Assembly (NCBI RefSeq): GCF_015160855.1
Contig: NZ_CP063373.1
Location: forward strand, 1,054,001 to 1,118,000
From: Streptomyces ferrugineus
Lineage (GTDB): Bacteria; Actinomycetota; Actinomycetes; Streptomycetales; Streptomycetaceae
Reading direction: 5' to 3'
DNA: 64,000 nucleotides
Of the stretch, positions 55,619 through 64,000 are shown in pieces. Position 1 is the stretch's first letter. Each line of letters opens with the position of its first letter. The position numbers were made by a program, and so were the translations under genes. The notes beneath the pieces were generated by a model that was not told the origin of the DNA, did not search any database, and was given only the letters and a program-made list of their open reading frames with translations.

Positions 55619-56287
55619 TCAGGCCTGACGACGCCGGAACGCCAGGTAGCCGCCCACACCCAGCAGCGCCAGGGCGGCCGCGGACAGCAGACCCACCGGA
55701 GCACCGTTGCCGGTCTCCGCGAGGTCACCCTCCGCGCCCTGCGCCGACGGGGACGACGACGGGGCGGCCGCGGCCGACGTGGACGGACTCGACGACGGCT
55801 CGGCCGTCGACCCGCCCGGCGTCTCCGACTCCGACTCCGAGGCCGACGGCGTGGCCGTACCGCCGCCCTCCTCCTCGTCCGCACAGTCCGTCCAGAACAC
55901 CTTGTGCTTCGCGGACCCCTTCTCGCCCTCGAAGTTCCAGAACAGCTTGTAGTGCCCGTCGGGCAGCGTCAGGTCCTCGGTACGGCCATGGCCCTCGCCG
56001 TCCAGCGTGATCTCGCCGGACTCCACGGTCTCGCCCTTGACGGCGGCCGTCGGGGCCCAGGCCTCGATGTGCCACGAAACCTGCTGGACGCCGTCGAACC
56101 CGAACGCGTCCAGATAGAACTCACACACGTGCGGCTCGTTGCGGCGCAACTCCTCGCCGGTGGAGGCGTCATGAATCTTGACGGTGCCGTTGTCACCCGG
56201 AGCAGTGGCGTGAGCGGCGGCCGGGGCACAGAGAACGGCGGCCGCGGCGACGGCGGACAGGGCGCCGACGCGGTGGAGGGTACGCAT
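55619..56287 (-). CDS. Secreted cell-wall protein with LAXTG sortase signal
   Basis: A 222-residue precursor with a signal peptide (MRTLHRVGALSAVAAAAVLC, cleavage after AHA), an immunoglobulin-like domain of about 110 residues with two cysteines (HVCEFYLDAFGFDGVQQVSW and VFWTDCADEE), a Ser/Thr/Pro/Ala-rich spacer and a C-terminal sorting signal LAETG, hydrophobic helix and RRRQA tail. LAXTG is the motif of class E sortases in Streptomyces. The Ser/Thr-rich spacer is a plausible target for Pmt. ATG at 56302 is an alternative start. Confidence 0.85.
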   Translation of the reverse strand: MRTLHRVGALSAVAAAAVLCAPAAAHATAPGDNGTVKIHDASTGEELRRNEPHVCEFYLDAFGFDGVQQVSWHIEAWAPTAAVKGETVESGEITLDGEGHGRTEDLTLPDGHYKLFWNFEGEKGSAKHKVFWTDCADEEEGGGTATPSASESESETPGGSTAEPSSSPSTSAAAAPSSSPSAQGAEGDLAETGNGAPVGLLSAAALALLGVGGYLAFRRRQA

Positions 56288-56423
56288 GAGGCAGTTATCC
56301 ATCTTCGTGAAGGAACGGGAAGATGTGGAGGGGGCGGCTCAGCATCCAGCCCGCACTGACCTCAGGTCAATCACGAACAGACAACACTCACATCCTCCAC
56401 AGACATGGAGAACGGCACACACC

Positions 56424-56912
56424 TCAGATCGTCACGAATGCCGCCGTCAGCAACGCGACCCCCGACCCCGCCATCACCCACGCCAACCGCGTCCGCCGCA
56501 ACCCGCCCGCGACCACGATCGACGCCAGCAACAGCGCCCCACCCATCGGAACCCAGGCATAGAGAACACCCGCGGGCCCGGACCGTACGACATCGTCACT
56601 GCCCGGCTTGACCACGACCGTGTACGTCTGCCCCTTGCGCACGGCCACGCTCTTCTCGACGACGACCGACTCGCGCGCCCGCGAACCCTCCGAGACCGGC
56701 GTATAGAGACCGCTGCAGGTGTCCGCACCACAACGCGTCACCTCGATCGTGCCGCTCTCCCGGCCCTTCGTGAGCATCACATGATGAGCGGTGCCCCACG
56801 AGGCCCACACACCCGCGATCAGGATCAGCACGGCGACCGTGCCCATCGCCGCGACGCGCCCGAACCGCAGCACGGCGACCGCGCCTTGACTGGAAACAAC
56901 GGCAGAAGGCAT
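56424..56912 (-). CDS. Hypothetical three-helix membrane protein
   Basis: A 162-residue protein with membrane helices near residues 18-37 (MGTVAVLILIAGVWASW), 110-130 (LYAWVPMGGALLLASIVVAGG) and 140-160 (LAWVMAGSGVALLTAAFVTI). The external loop of about 70 residues contains the pair CGADTCSGLY. The ATG at 56912 follows AAGGA. I recognise no family. It is transcribed towards the LAXTG gene. Confidence 0.72.
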   Translation of the reverse strand: MPSAVVSSQGAVAVLRFGRVAAMGTVAVLILIAGVWASWGTAHHVMLTKGRESGTIEVTRCGADTCSGLYTPVSEGSRARESVVVEKSVAVRKGQTYTVVVKPGSDDVVRSGPAGVLYAWVPMGGALLLASIVVAGGLRRTRLAWVMAGSGVALLTAAFVTI

Positions 56913-56977
56913 GGCCGCGATCCTTGGCCATGCCCGCACGCCCGGTCAACCTCGGCCCGGCCGGACAGCCGGACAAG

Positions 56978-57580
56978 TCAGGAGTTGTACGTGCTTTGCG
57001 CCCGCTCCAGGCCCTCGATCACCAGACACTCCACCGCATCCGCCGCACGGTCCACGAAGTAGTCCAGCTCCTTGCGCTCCGCCGACGAGAAGTCCTTCAG
57101 CACGAAGTCGGCGACCGGCATACGCCCCGGAGGACGCCCGATACCGAACCGCACCCGGTGATAGTCCGCGTCCATCACCTTCGTCATCGACTTCAACCCG
57201 TTGTGCCCGTTGTCCCCACCACCGAGCTTCAGCCGCAGCATCCCGTAGTCGATGTCCAACTCGTCATGGACGGCGACGATGTTCGCCACCGGCACCTTGT
57301 AGAAATCACGCAAGGCGTTCACCGGCCCACCCGACAGATTCATGTACGACATCGGCTTCGCGAGAATCACCCGCCGGTTCGCCGGCCCCGGCGGACCGAT
57401 ACGGCCCTCCACCACCTGCGCCTGCGCCTTGCCCGCCCGCTTGAACCGCCCCCCGATCCGCCCGGCCAGCAGATCGGCCACCATGAACCCGACGTTGTGC
57501 CGGTTCATGGCGTACTCCGGCCCGGGATTGCCGAGGCCCACGATCAACCACGGGGCATTGGCGTCGGTCGTCACGTCCAT
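56978..57580 (-). CDS. pth: Peptidyl-tRNA hydrolase
   Basis: A 200-residue enzyme that releases peptides from stalled peptidyl-tRNA. Conserved motifs are [23 protein letters not shown] (catalytic His), [13 protein letters not shown] and [38 protein letters not shown] precedes the ATG. It follows rplY by 76 bp in the same direction, a conserved actinobacterial rplY-pth pair. Confidence 0.95.
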   Translation of the reverse strand: MDVTTDANAPWLIVGLGNPGPEYAMNRHNVGFMVADLLAGRIGGRFKRAGKAQAQVVEGRIGPPGPANRRVILAKPMSYMNLSGGPVNALRDFYKVPVANIVAVHDELDIDYGMLRLKLGGGDNGHNGLKSMTKVMDADYHRVRFGIGRPPGRMPVADFVLKDFSSAERKELDYFVDRAADAVECLVIEGLERAQSTYNS

Positions 57581-57656
57581 GTCTCCTTGATACGCGTCGG
57601 CCGCTGCCCCGCACGGGAACAGCGGCCGACGAACCGTCGAAAACGGCCGGCGAGGA

Positions 57657-58253
57657 TCAGGCCTCGGCAGCCTCTTCGCCCTCGGCCGCCTCGCCCTCCG
57701 GGGCCTCCTCGGCCTGCGCGGACAGCACCTGGAGAACCACCGCGTCCTCCTCGACGGCCAGCGTGGTCCCCTTCGGCAGGGTGATGTCCTTGGCCAGGAT
57801 GGAGGCACCGGCCTCCAGACCCTCCACGGACACCGTGACGGACTCGGGGATGTGCGTGGCCTCGGTCTCGACCGGCAGCGTGTTCAGCACGTGCTCCAGC
57901 AGGTTGCCACCCGCGGCCAGCTCGCCCTCGGTGTGCACCGGGATCTCGACCGTGACCTTCTCGCCACGCTTCACCAGCAACAGGTCGACGTGCTCCAGGA
58001 AGCCCTTGATCGCGTCACGCTGCACGGCCTTCGGGATCGCCAGCTCGTTGGTCTTGCCGTCGATGTCCAGGGAGATCAGGACGTTCGGCGTACGCAGCGC
58101 CAGCAGCAGGTCGTGGCCCGGAAGCGTCAGGTGCAGCGGGTCGGCACCGTGCCCGTACAGAACACCCGGAACCTTCGCGTCACGACGGATACGACGGGCG
58201 GCACCCTTACCGAACTCGGTGCGGGTCTCGGCGGAGATCTTTACCTCGGACAT
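57657..58253 (-). CDS. rplY: 50S ribosomal protein L25/general stress protein Ctc
   Basis: A 198-residue two-domain L25 (Ctc/TL5 type): the N-terminal 5S rRNA-binding domain ([28 protein letters not shown]) and the C-terminal beta domain ([25 protein letters not shown]), followed by an acidic tail rich in Glu and Ala. The ATG at 58253 follows GAGGAG; an ATG three codons earlier is not supported. It lies 205 bp downstream of prs. Confidence 0.94.
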   Translation of the reverse strand: MSEVKISAETRTEFGKGAARRIRRDAKVPGVLYGHGADPLHLTLPGHDLLLALRTPNVLISLDIDGKTNELAIPKAVQRDAIKGFLEHVDLLLVKRGEKVTVEIPVHTEGELAAGGNLLEHVLNTLPVETEATHIPESVTVSVEGLEAGASILAKDITLPKGTTLAVEEDAVVLQVLSAQAEEAPEGEAAEGEEAAEA

Positions 58254-58362
58254 GCGGATCACTCCTCGCAGAAACTAGGAACGGACGTGGTCACCCGGCC
58301 ACGAACGGCCTGCTACGAAGAGCGCGTCGATAACGGACCACCGCATCCCGCAGAAACGGAAA

Positions 58363-58412
58363 CGGCCTCCCTCGCCGAGCAACTGAAACAGTCTACTCGG
58401 ACCCGGAGGCCG
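58363..58412 (-). terminator. Hairpin between prs and rplY
   Basis: CGGCCTCC (58363-58370) pairs with GGAGGCCG (58405-58412), with an inner CCGAG/CTCGG (58375-58379, 58396-58400). It lies downstream of prs and may end its transcript. Direct repeats AAGGATCCCTAC at 58436 and 58451 lie directly after the prs stop. Confidence 0.5.
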
Positions 58413-58458
58413 CACCCAAAACGATCTCTACAGCAAAGGATCCCTACAACAAGGATCC

Positions 58459-59439
58459 CTACTGCTCGTCGAACAGACTCGTCACCGAACCGTCCTCGAA
58501 CACCTCACGCACCGCCGACGCGATCGTCGGCGCGATCGACAGCACCGTCAGCTTGTCCAGATCCCGGCTCAGCTCACCCGGCGTCGGCAGCGTGTTCGTG
58601 AACACGAACTCACTCACCCGCGAGTTCTTCAACCGGTCGGCCGCCGGCCCCGACAGCACACCGTGCGTCGCCGTCACGATGACATCCTCCGCACCATGCG
58701 CGAACAGCGCGTCCGCCGCCGCACAGATCGTGCCACCCGTGTCGATCATGTCGTCGACCAGCACACACACCCGGCCCTTGACCTCACCCACGACCTCGTG
58801 GACGGTCACCTGATTCGCCACGTCCTTGTCCCGCCGCTTGTGCACGATGGCGAGAGGAGCACCCAACCGGTCACACCAGCGGTCCGCCACCCGCACCCGC
58901 CCCGCGTCCGGAGACACGACCGTCAGCTTCTCCTTGTCCACCTTGTCGCCCACATAGTCCGCGAGCAGAGGAAGAGCGAAGAGGTGATCGACGGGGCCGT
59001 CGAAGAAACCCTGAATCTGGTCGGTGTGCAGATCCACCGTCAGGATGCGATCCGCACCCGCCGTCTTCATCAGATCCGCGATCAGACGCGCCGAGATGGG
59101 TTCACGCCCACGGTGCTTCTTGTCCTGCCGCGCGTAACCGTAGAACGGCACGATGACCGTGATGGAGCGAGCCGACGCGCGCTTCAACGCATCGATCATG
59201 ATCAACTGCTCCATGATCCACTGATTGATCGGAGCCGTGTGGCTCTGGATCACAAAGCAGTCAGCGCCACGCGCCGACTCCTGGTAACGGACATAGATCT
59301 CACCGTTGGCGAAATCGAAGGCCTTCGTCGGGACAACCCCGACACCCAGCTCGTGGGCGACCTCCTCGGCAAGCTCGGGGTGGGCGCGGCCGGAGAAGAA
59401 CATCAACTTCTTCTCGCCGGTCGTCTTGATCCCGGTCAC
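58459..59439 (-). CDS. prs: Ribose-phosphate pyrophosphokinase
   Basis: A 326-residue enzyme making PRPP from ribose-5-phosphate and ATP. Signatures are FDFANGEIYVRYQESARGADCFVIQS, YGYARQDKKHRGREPISARL, the metal-binding VDLHTDQIQGFFDGPVDHL and the PRPP loop VCVLVDDMIDTGGTI. The GTG start follows GAGGAGAC. It is followed by rplY and preceded by glmU, all on the minus strand. Confidence 0.95.
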   Translation of the reverse strand: MTGIKTTGEKKLMFFSGRAHPELAEEVAHELGVGVVPTKAFDFANGEIYVRYQESARGADCFVIQSHTAPINQWIMEQLIMIDALKRASARSITVIVPFYGYARQDKKHRGREPISARLIADLMKTAGADRILTVDLHTDQIQGFFDGPVDHLFALPLLADYVGDKVDKEKLTVVSPDAGRVRVADRWCDRLGAPLAIVHKRRDKDVANQVTVHEVVGEVKGRVCVLVDDMIDTGGTICAAADALFAHGAEDVIVTATHGVLSGPAADRLKNSRVSEFVFTNTLPTPGELSRDLDKLTVLSIAPTIASAVREVFEDGSVTSLFDEQ

Positions 59440-59524
59440 AGCACTGTCTCCTCAGAGGTGTCTCAGCTGGGTGTGCGGGTGTGCACTTATCACGGTACGC
59501 CGTGTTTGACGCGCCCGTTTCCGG

Positions 59525-60973
59525 TCAGTCCTCGCTCTCGACCTGCCGAGAAGCCGCCTCCGCCGCCTTCGCGGCAGCACTGCCCGGACGCTTACGAGCC
59601 ACCCAACCCTCGATATTCCGCTGCTGACCACGGGCCACGGCCAGCGAACCGGGCGGCACATCCTTCGTGATCACAGACCCGGCAGCGGTGTACGCACCGT
59701 CCCCGACCGTGACCGGAGCCACAAACATGTTGTCCGACCCGGTACGGCAGTGCGAGCCGACCGTGGTGTGGTGTTTGTCCTGTCCGTCGTAATTCACGAA
59801 GACGCTCGCCGCACCGATGTTGCTGTACTCACCGATCGTCGCGTCACCGACATAGGACAGATGCGGGATCTTCGTCCCCTCACCGATCGAGGCGTTCTTC
59901 GTCTCGACGTACGTACCGATCTTGCCCTTGGCGCCCAGCCGCGTCCCGGGCCGCAAATAGGCAAACGGCCCCACACTCGCCTGCGCCCCGACCACCGAAC
60001 TGTCGGCCACCGTGTTGTCCACCCGCGCCCCGGCACCGACCCTGGTGTCCGTCAGCCGGCTGTTGGGCCCGACCTCCGCGCCCGCGCCGACATGGGTGGA
60101 GCCCCGCAGCTGCGTACCCGGCTGCACGACCGCGTCCTGCTCGAACGTGACCGTCACATCCACCCAGGTCGTCGCCGGATCGACGACCGTGACGCCGGCG
60201 AGCATCGCCGCCGTCAACAGCCGGTCGTTGAGAATCCGCCGCGCCTCGGCGAGCTGCACCCGGTTGTTGATCCCGGCGATCTCACGGTGATCGGCGGCGA
60301 CGGACGCACCGACGCGGTGACCGGCCTCGCGCAGAATGCCGAGCACGTCGGTCAGATACTCCTCGCCCTGGCTGTTGTCGGTCCGCACCTTGCCCAGAGC
60401 GTCGGCGAGGAGCCGTCCGTCGAAGGCGAAGACGCCCGAGTTGATCTCCCGGATCGCCCGCTGGGACTCGGACGCGTCCTTGTGCTCGACGATCGCCGTC
60501 ACGGCCCCCGAGGCCCCGTCCCGCACGATCCGCCCATAACCGGTCGCGTCCGGCACCTCGGCGGTCAGCACGGTCACGGCGTTGCCGTCGGAAGAGTGGG
60601 TGGCGGCGAGGCGGGTCAGGGTCTCCCCGGTGAGAAGCGGAGTATCTCCGCAGACGACGACCACGGTCCCGTCGACCGTGTCGCCCAGCTCCTCCAGGGC
60701 CATCCGCACGGCATGCCCGGTGCCGTTCTGCTCGGCCTGCACGGCGGTGCGCACCTCGGGGTCGATCTCGCCGAGCCGGGCGGTGACCTGCTCACGGGCG
60801 TGGCCGACCACGACGACGAGATGCTCGGGGTCCAACTCACGCGCGGCGGCGAGCACATGCCCCACGAGGCTGCGTCCGCAGATCTCGTGCAGGACCTTGG
60901 GTGTGGCCGACTTCATACGGGTGCCCTCACCCGCTGCGAGAACGACGACGGCTGCCGGGCGAATGGCGCTCAC
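59525..60973 (-). CDS. glmU: Bifunctional UDP-N-acetylglucosamine pyrophosphorylase/glucosamine-1-phosphate acetyltransferase
   Basis: A 482-residue bifunctional enzyme making UDP-GlcNAc for peptidoglycan. The N-terminal uridylyltransferase half has [21 protein letters not shown] and VVCGDTPLL; the C-terminal acetyltransferase half is a left-handed beta-helix with hexapeptide repeats ([19 protein letters not shown]) and [24 protein letters not shown]. The C-terminus has an Ala/Glu tail. The GTG at 60973 follows GAAGGGC. It lies downstream of tRNA-Gln on the same strand. Confidence 0.95.
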   Translation of the reverse strand: MSAIRPAAVVVLAAGEGTRMKSATPKVLHEICGRSLVGHVLAAARELDPEHLVVVVGHAREQVTARLGEIDPEVRTAVQAEQNGTGHAVRMALEELGDTVDGTVVVVCGDTPLLTGETLTRLAATHSSDGNAVTVLTAEVPDATGYGRIVRDGASGAVTAIVEHKDASESQRAIREINSGVFAFDGRLLADALGKVRTDNSQGEEYLTDVLGILREAGHRVGASVAADHREIAGINNRVQLAEARRILNDRLLTAAMLAGVTVVDPATTWVDVTVTFEQDAVVQPGTQLRGSTHVGAGAEVGPNSRLTDTRVGAGARVDNTVADSSVVGAQASVGPFAYLRPGTRLGAKGKIGTYVETKNASIGEGTKIPHLSYVGDATIGEYSNIGAASVFVNYDGQDKHHTTVGSHCRTGSDNMFVAPVTVGDGAYTAAGSVITKDVPPGSLAVARGQQRNIEGWVARKRPGSAAAKAAEAASRQVESED

Positions 60974-61046
60974 GGTTTGCCCTTCGGATGTGGCGGGGTG
61001 GGTGACATCCGCAGGATACCGGGGTGTTTTGTGGGGGGTATGGGAG

Positions 61047-61081
61047 CGGGCCCTGACTGAGCTGTTGGCAGTCAGGGCCCG
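61047..61081 (-). terminator. Terminator of tRNA-Gln
   Basis: Perfect 12-bp arms CGGGCCCTGACT (61047-61058) and AGTCAGGGCCCG (61070-61081) with an 11-base loop, 14 bp beyond the tRNA 3' end. Confidence 0.8.
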
Positions 61082-61094
61082 AACCGAGCATGTG

Positions 61095-61166
61095 CTCCCC
61101 CGCCAGGACTCGAACCCGGACAGATGGCACCAAAAGCCACAGTGCTGCCAATTACACCACGGGGGA
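61095..61166 (-). tRNA. tRNA-Gln (anticodon TTG)
   Basis: A 72-base cloverleaf on the minus strand. The acceptor arm is TCCCCCG/CGGGGGA, the anticodon stem GTGGC/GCCAT encloses loop TTTTGGT (anticodon TTG, reading CAA), and the T arm holds GGTTCGAGTCC. The CCA end is not encoded. Confidence 0.95.
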
Positions 61167-61188
61167 ATATCTCGACCAAACCGGACAT

Positions 61189-62055
61189 TTAGTCAGGTCG
61201 TCGAGCGGCGCCTCCTACTATGCCGTACCAAGCGCCTTCCATGCGACGATACAAGTCGGCGCTCTTCAATACGTAGATGATCAGGCAGCCGCGATACGCC
61301 TCCGAGGTGTTCTTCCGGCTCGTCTTCGGGTTGTGCTTCTTGAGTGTCGCCTTCTGGAACGTGGTTGGATCCACGCCTACGAGTTGAGCCCAGAACTCTT
61401 CGGCGTCCGCCACGTTGGCCGACTCGTGGATGCTCACCCGGAAGCGCAGGCGCTCGCGCTCTACGCCGAGTACGTCGAGCCAGCGCAGGAAGAACCTGAT
61501 GACGTTCGGGTCGCTATTGATGAAGTGCAGTCGCTCCCGGCGGCTGTACGCCTTGTCCTTGGCGCCCTCGGCCCAGTAGAGGACCACACCGGCCAGAAAC
61601 ACCTCCCGGTCGGACAGGTCGCCTACCGCTTGCTTGGCGGTTGCCTTCGCATGCTGGCGTTCCTCCTCGCGACGCTTCAGCGTGGCCTCCCAGCCTCGCC
61701 TGGCGATAGCCGAAGCCTCCTCGGGAGTGCGCTTGCGCTCCGGCTTCGGCAGATCCCGCACCCACAGCGAGATCGAACTCTTCGAGCACCCCAGCTCCAC
61801 CTGGATCTGGTCGTACGTCCAGCCCTGGAGCCGCAGCTCCCGTGCCTTGTCCCGTAGGTCGTCCTTCGCGTTCGGGCGCCGCGTCCAAGCCGGCGGTGGC
61901 TCGCCCTCCAGCAGCCGGTTGAGGATGTCGTTGTTGTCGACGTGCAGCCGGTCGCGGATCTGGCGTCGGCTGAGCCCCGCGCGCCGCAGCGCCACCGCCC
62001 GCTCCCGCAGCCCCTCGAAGTCGGAGTATTTGCCCTGTGGATGTGCCATGGGCAT
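61189..62055 (-). CDS. Double-HTH protein with a homing-endonuclease-like C-terminal domain
   Basis: A 288-residue protein. Two helix-turn-helix segments lie at about 17-48 ([19 protein letters not shown]) and 68-103 ([20 protein letters not shown]), the second followed by a basic linker. The C-terminal 150 residues ([50 protein letters not shown]) resemble LAGLIDADG-type endonuclease halves, with the G-x-LYWAEG block as the likely catalytic motif. Not a phage integrase. It starts 22 bp upstream of tRNA-Gln on the same strand. Known as a hypothetical protein in Streptomyces; function inferred only. ATG codons at 62055 and 62049 are both possible starts. Confidence 0.7.
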   Translation of the reverse strand: MPMAHPQGKYSDFEGLRERAVALRRAGLSRRQIRDRLHVDNNDILNRLLEGEPPPAWTRRPNAKDDLRDKARELRLQGWTYDQIQVELGCSKSSISLWVRDLPKPERKRTPEEASAIARRGWEATLKRREEERQHAKATAKQAVGDLSDREVFLAGVVLYWAEGAKDKAYSRRERLHFINSDPNVIRFFLRWLDVLGVERERLRFRVSIHESANVADAEEFWAQLVGVDPTTFQKATLKKHNPKTSRKNTSEAYRGCLIIYVLKSADLYRRMEGAWYGIVGGAARRPD

Positions 62056-62216
62056 ACCGTCCGGGCGGAATGATCGCTTCCGGCGTCGAACAGTGAGCGA
62101 TTCAGCAGTTCGAGGGATATCGGGCGGTTTCGCTTTCGTTCGGTTACGGACTGTGGTGTAGGCCAGTCCGCAAAACTCGCCAGAAATCCACCGCCGCGCG
62201 CCCGTAGGCTGGAGGC

Positions 62217-63542
62217 ATGACCACGACGGGGGAAGAGCGCGCCGAGGTCCCGCCGGGGGTGGGGCCGTGGTGGTGGGGCCGGGTGCGCAGTGCGGTGCTG
62301 GACGTCGGTTTGGGCGTCGTGTCCGCGGTGGAGTGCGGTGTCGAGGGGGTCCGGTTCGCGGGGGACGCGGGGATTCCGGAGGCCGCGGGGGTGGTGTTCG
62401 GGGTGCTGGCCGGTTCGGTGCTGGTGCTGCGGCGCCGGTGGCCGATCGCGGTCGTGCTGGTGTCCATCGCCGTGCTGCCCGCGCAGATGGGGTTCCTGCT
62501 GGGCATCGTCGGGCTGTACACGCTCGCCGCTTCCGAGCTGCCGAGGCGGATCATCGCGTCGTTGGCCGGGATGTCGTTCGTCGGCACGTTGATCGTGATG
62601 TTCGTGTGGATGCGGCAGGGCGTGGACCGGGGCGAGCTGAGTTTCGGGGACTGGGTGGTGCCGTTCGCGTCGCTCACCACGGCGCTCGGCGTGACCGCGC
62701 CGCCGTTGCTGCTGGGGCTGTATGTGGGGGCCAGGCGGCGGCTGATGGAGAGCTTGCGGGAGCGTGCGGACAGCCTGGAGCGGGAGTTGCAGTTGCTCGC
62801 GGAGCGGGCGGAGGAGCGGGCCGAGTGGGCGCGGGGCGAGGAGCGGACGCGGATCGCGCGGGAGATGCATGACGTCGTCGCGCATCGGGTGAGTCTGATG
62901 GTGGTGCATGCGGCTGCGCTGCAGGCGGTGGCTCGGAAGGATCCCGAGAAGGCGGTGAAGAACGCGGCGCTGGTGGGGGACATGGGCCGGCAGGCGTTGA
63001 CCGAGTTGCGGGAGATGCTGGGGGTGCTTCGCAGCGGGGGTGCCGGTGCGGAGAAGGCCCAGCGGGTTGTCGTACCGCTTGCCGCTGTGGGGGTTGCCGC
63101 CGCTGCCGCGGCCGATCGGGAGCGGTCCGGTGGTGATGAGAGAGGTGCCGAGGGGCCCTGTCTGTCCGAGTTGGACGAGTTGATCGAGCAGTCGGCGGCC
63201 GCGGGGATGGCCGTGGATGTGTCCGTGGAGGGCGAGACGCGGGCGTATGCGCCGGAGGTCGAGCAGACGGCGTATCGCGTGGTGCAGGAGGCGCTGACGA
63301 ACGTGCACAAGCATGCGGCGGGCGCGAAGACGCATGTGCGGCTGGCGCATCGGGTGTCGGAGATCGCGATGCAGGTGGAGAACGAGCCGCCGCCGGAGTC
63401 GGCGTCGTCGGCTCGGTTGCCGTCGGGGGGCAACGGTCTGGTGGGGATGAAGGAGCGGGTCGTCGCGTTGGGCGGGGTGTTTGTGTCCGGGCCGACGGAT
63501 GCGGGGGGTTTTCGGGTGTCGGCGGTGATTCCGGCGGCGTGA
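62217..63542 (+). CDS. Sensor histidine kinase (NarL-type partner, HisKA_3)
   Basis: A 441-residue membrane kinase. The N-terminal half has about five hydrophobic helices (residues 50-175), then a coiled coil (MESLRERADSLERELQLLAERAEERAE), the HisKA_3 phospho-acceptor REMHDVVAHRVSL (His218) and an HATPase domain (YRVVQEALTNVHKHAAGAK, the N box; GNGLVGMKERVVALGG, the G box). About 35 extra residues rich in Ala lie before the ATPase domain. Its response regulator is not in the window. The ATG lies six bases after TAGGCT; a GGAGG is only one base from the start, too close to work normally. Confidence 0.9.
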   Translation: MTTTGEERAEVPPGVGPWWWGRVRSAVLDVGLGVVSAVECGVEGVRFAGDAGIPEAAGVVFGVLAGSVLVLRRRWPIAVVLVSIAVLPAQMGFLLGIVGLYTLAASELPRRIIASLAGMSFVGTLIVMFVWMRQGVDRGELSFGDWVVPFASLTTALGVTAPPLLLGLYVGARRRLMESLRERADSLERELQLLAERAEERAEWARGEERTRIAREMHDVVAHRVSLMVVHAAALQAVARKDPEKAVKNAALVGDMGRQALTELREMLGVLRSGGAGAEKAQRVVVPLAAVGVAAAAAADRERSGGDERGAEGPCLSELDELIEQSAAAGMAVDVSVEGETRAYAPEVEQTAYRVVQEALTNVHKHAAGAKTHVRLAHRVSEIAMQVENEPPPESASSARLPSGGNGLVGMKERVVALGGVFVSGPTDAGGFRVSAVIPAA

Positions 63543-63561
63543 GGCGGGCTGTTGTCCGGGC

Positions 63562-64000
63562 TCAGCCGGTTGTGAGTCGTACCGGTTCGGTGCCTGCGAC
63601 GAGGCCGGCGAGGGCTTGGTCGATGTCGGGGCCGAGGTACCAGTCGCCGGTGTGGTCGAGGGCGTAGACGCGGCCGTCGGTGTCGATGGCGAGGAGGGCC
63701 TGGGTGTCGGTCTCGGCGCCGAGGGGGCAGACCTCGGTGTCGAGGGCGCGGCCGAGGTCGCCGAGGGTGCGGGCCATGTGGAGGCCGTGGAGCGGGTCGA
63801 AGTGGAGGTGGGCGGGGGCGATCTGGCGGCCGGGGCCGGTGGGTGTGATGTGCAGGCCGCCGAACTCGGCCCAGGCTTCGACGGCGGCGGGGAAGACGGC
63901 GTGCCGGTGGCCGGCGGGTGAGGTGTGTTCGCGCAGGCTGTCGGCCCAGACCTCGGCCTGTTTGATGTCCCAGCGTCCGGGCTGCCAGCCGGCGGCGCGC
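63562..64000 (-). CDS. SUKH-3 domain immunity-type protein (N-terminus beyond window)
   Basis: An open frame that continues to the window edge. The visible C-terminal part (about 145 residues) shows the SUKH-3 pattern: AGWQPGRWDIKQAEVWADSL, HAVFPAAVEAWAEFGGLHI, FDPLHGLHMARTLGDLGRAL and CPLGAETDTQALLAIDTDGRVYALDHTGDWYLGPDIDQAL. SUKH proteins are immunity factors against contact-dependent or polymorphic toxins. The start is not visible. Confidence 0.82.
   Translation of the reverse strand, partial: RAAGWQPGRWDIKQAEVWADSLREHTSPAGHRHAVFPAAVEAWAEFGGLHITPTGPGRQIAPAHLHFDPLHGLHMARTLGDLGRALDTEVCPLGAETDTQALLAIDTDGRVYALDHTGDWYLGPDIDQALAGLVAGTEPVRLTTG

Overview
This 64 kb window is a core-chromosome segment of a Streptomyces species. 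The DNA is very GC-rich, GTG starts are common, and the window carries genus markers: an SsgA-like sporulation protein, an Rpf-type resuscitation factor, a tamR-tam pair, a galTEK operon and a protein O-mannosyltransferase. Gene order (ssgE and two penicillin-binding proteins, pmt, rsmI, rpfB-ksgA-ispE, galTEK, tamR-tam, desaturase, ppc, pth-rplY-prs-glmU, tRNA-Gln) matches, from memory, the S. coelicolor region around SCO3113-SCO3161. No biosynthetic cluster, prophage or CRISPR array was seen.

Layout. 1-12.4 kb: end of an SDR gene, a small charged protein, a giant tricorn-like protease divergent from a TetR-MMPL efflux pair, an MBL-fold hydrolase with two clean operator palindromes, a serine hydrolase, a DUF1876 protein, a purple-acid-phosphatase-like phosphoesterase, a methyltransferase and a small secreted protein. 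12.4-17.5 kb (minus strand): a YbaK-like deacylase coupled to an EamA transporter, and a five-gene run cbiM-cbiQ-cbiO-ohrR-ohrA that joins a nickel/cobalt ECF transporter to a peroxide-sensing module through a GTGA overlap. 17.6-24.4 kb: ssgE, two tandem NTF2-type penicillin-binding proteins, an RTX-repeat secreted protein and pmt. 24.4-33.5 kb: rsmI, a zinc-ribbon protein, a MITE-like 67-bp palindrome, a TatD hydrolase, rpfB, ksgA, ispE, a Tat-type PGRP amidase and an ABC-F ATPase. 33.7-37.5 kb: two tandem paralogous membrane-anchored beta-propeller proteins with Pro/Gln-rich N-termini. 37.7-47.3 kb: an orphan response regulator without its phospho-acceptor Asp, a gene-free repeat array, a sodium/solute symporter divergent from galTEK, a sulfotransferase, a GNAT acetyltransferase and a second LuxR-type regulator. 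47.4-54.2 kb: tamR/tam plus a VOC protein, a CsbD protein, a desaturase-TetR operon and ppc. 54.2-61.2 kb: an IS30-family element sitting inside the ppc terminator, an LAXTG surface protein, a small membrane protein, pth, rplY, prs, glmU and tRNA-Gln. 61.2-64 kb: a double-HTH protein resembling a homing endonuclease, a sensor histidine kinase and the C-terminal part of a SUKH-3 immunity-type protein.

Themes. Many genes concern the cell envelope and development: penicillin-binding proteins, amidase, RpfB, Pmt, SsgE, the LAXTG protein, GlmU. Eight genes have a TANNNT box 6-7 bp before the start codon, which points to leaderless transcripts. The most unusual items are the ECF transporter-OhrR-Ohr fusion operon with a Nur-like box, the IS30 insertion that splits a terminator, the MITE-like palindrome, the degenerate response regulator with its neighbouring repeat array, and the HTH/endonuclease-like protein next to tRNA-Gln.
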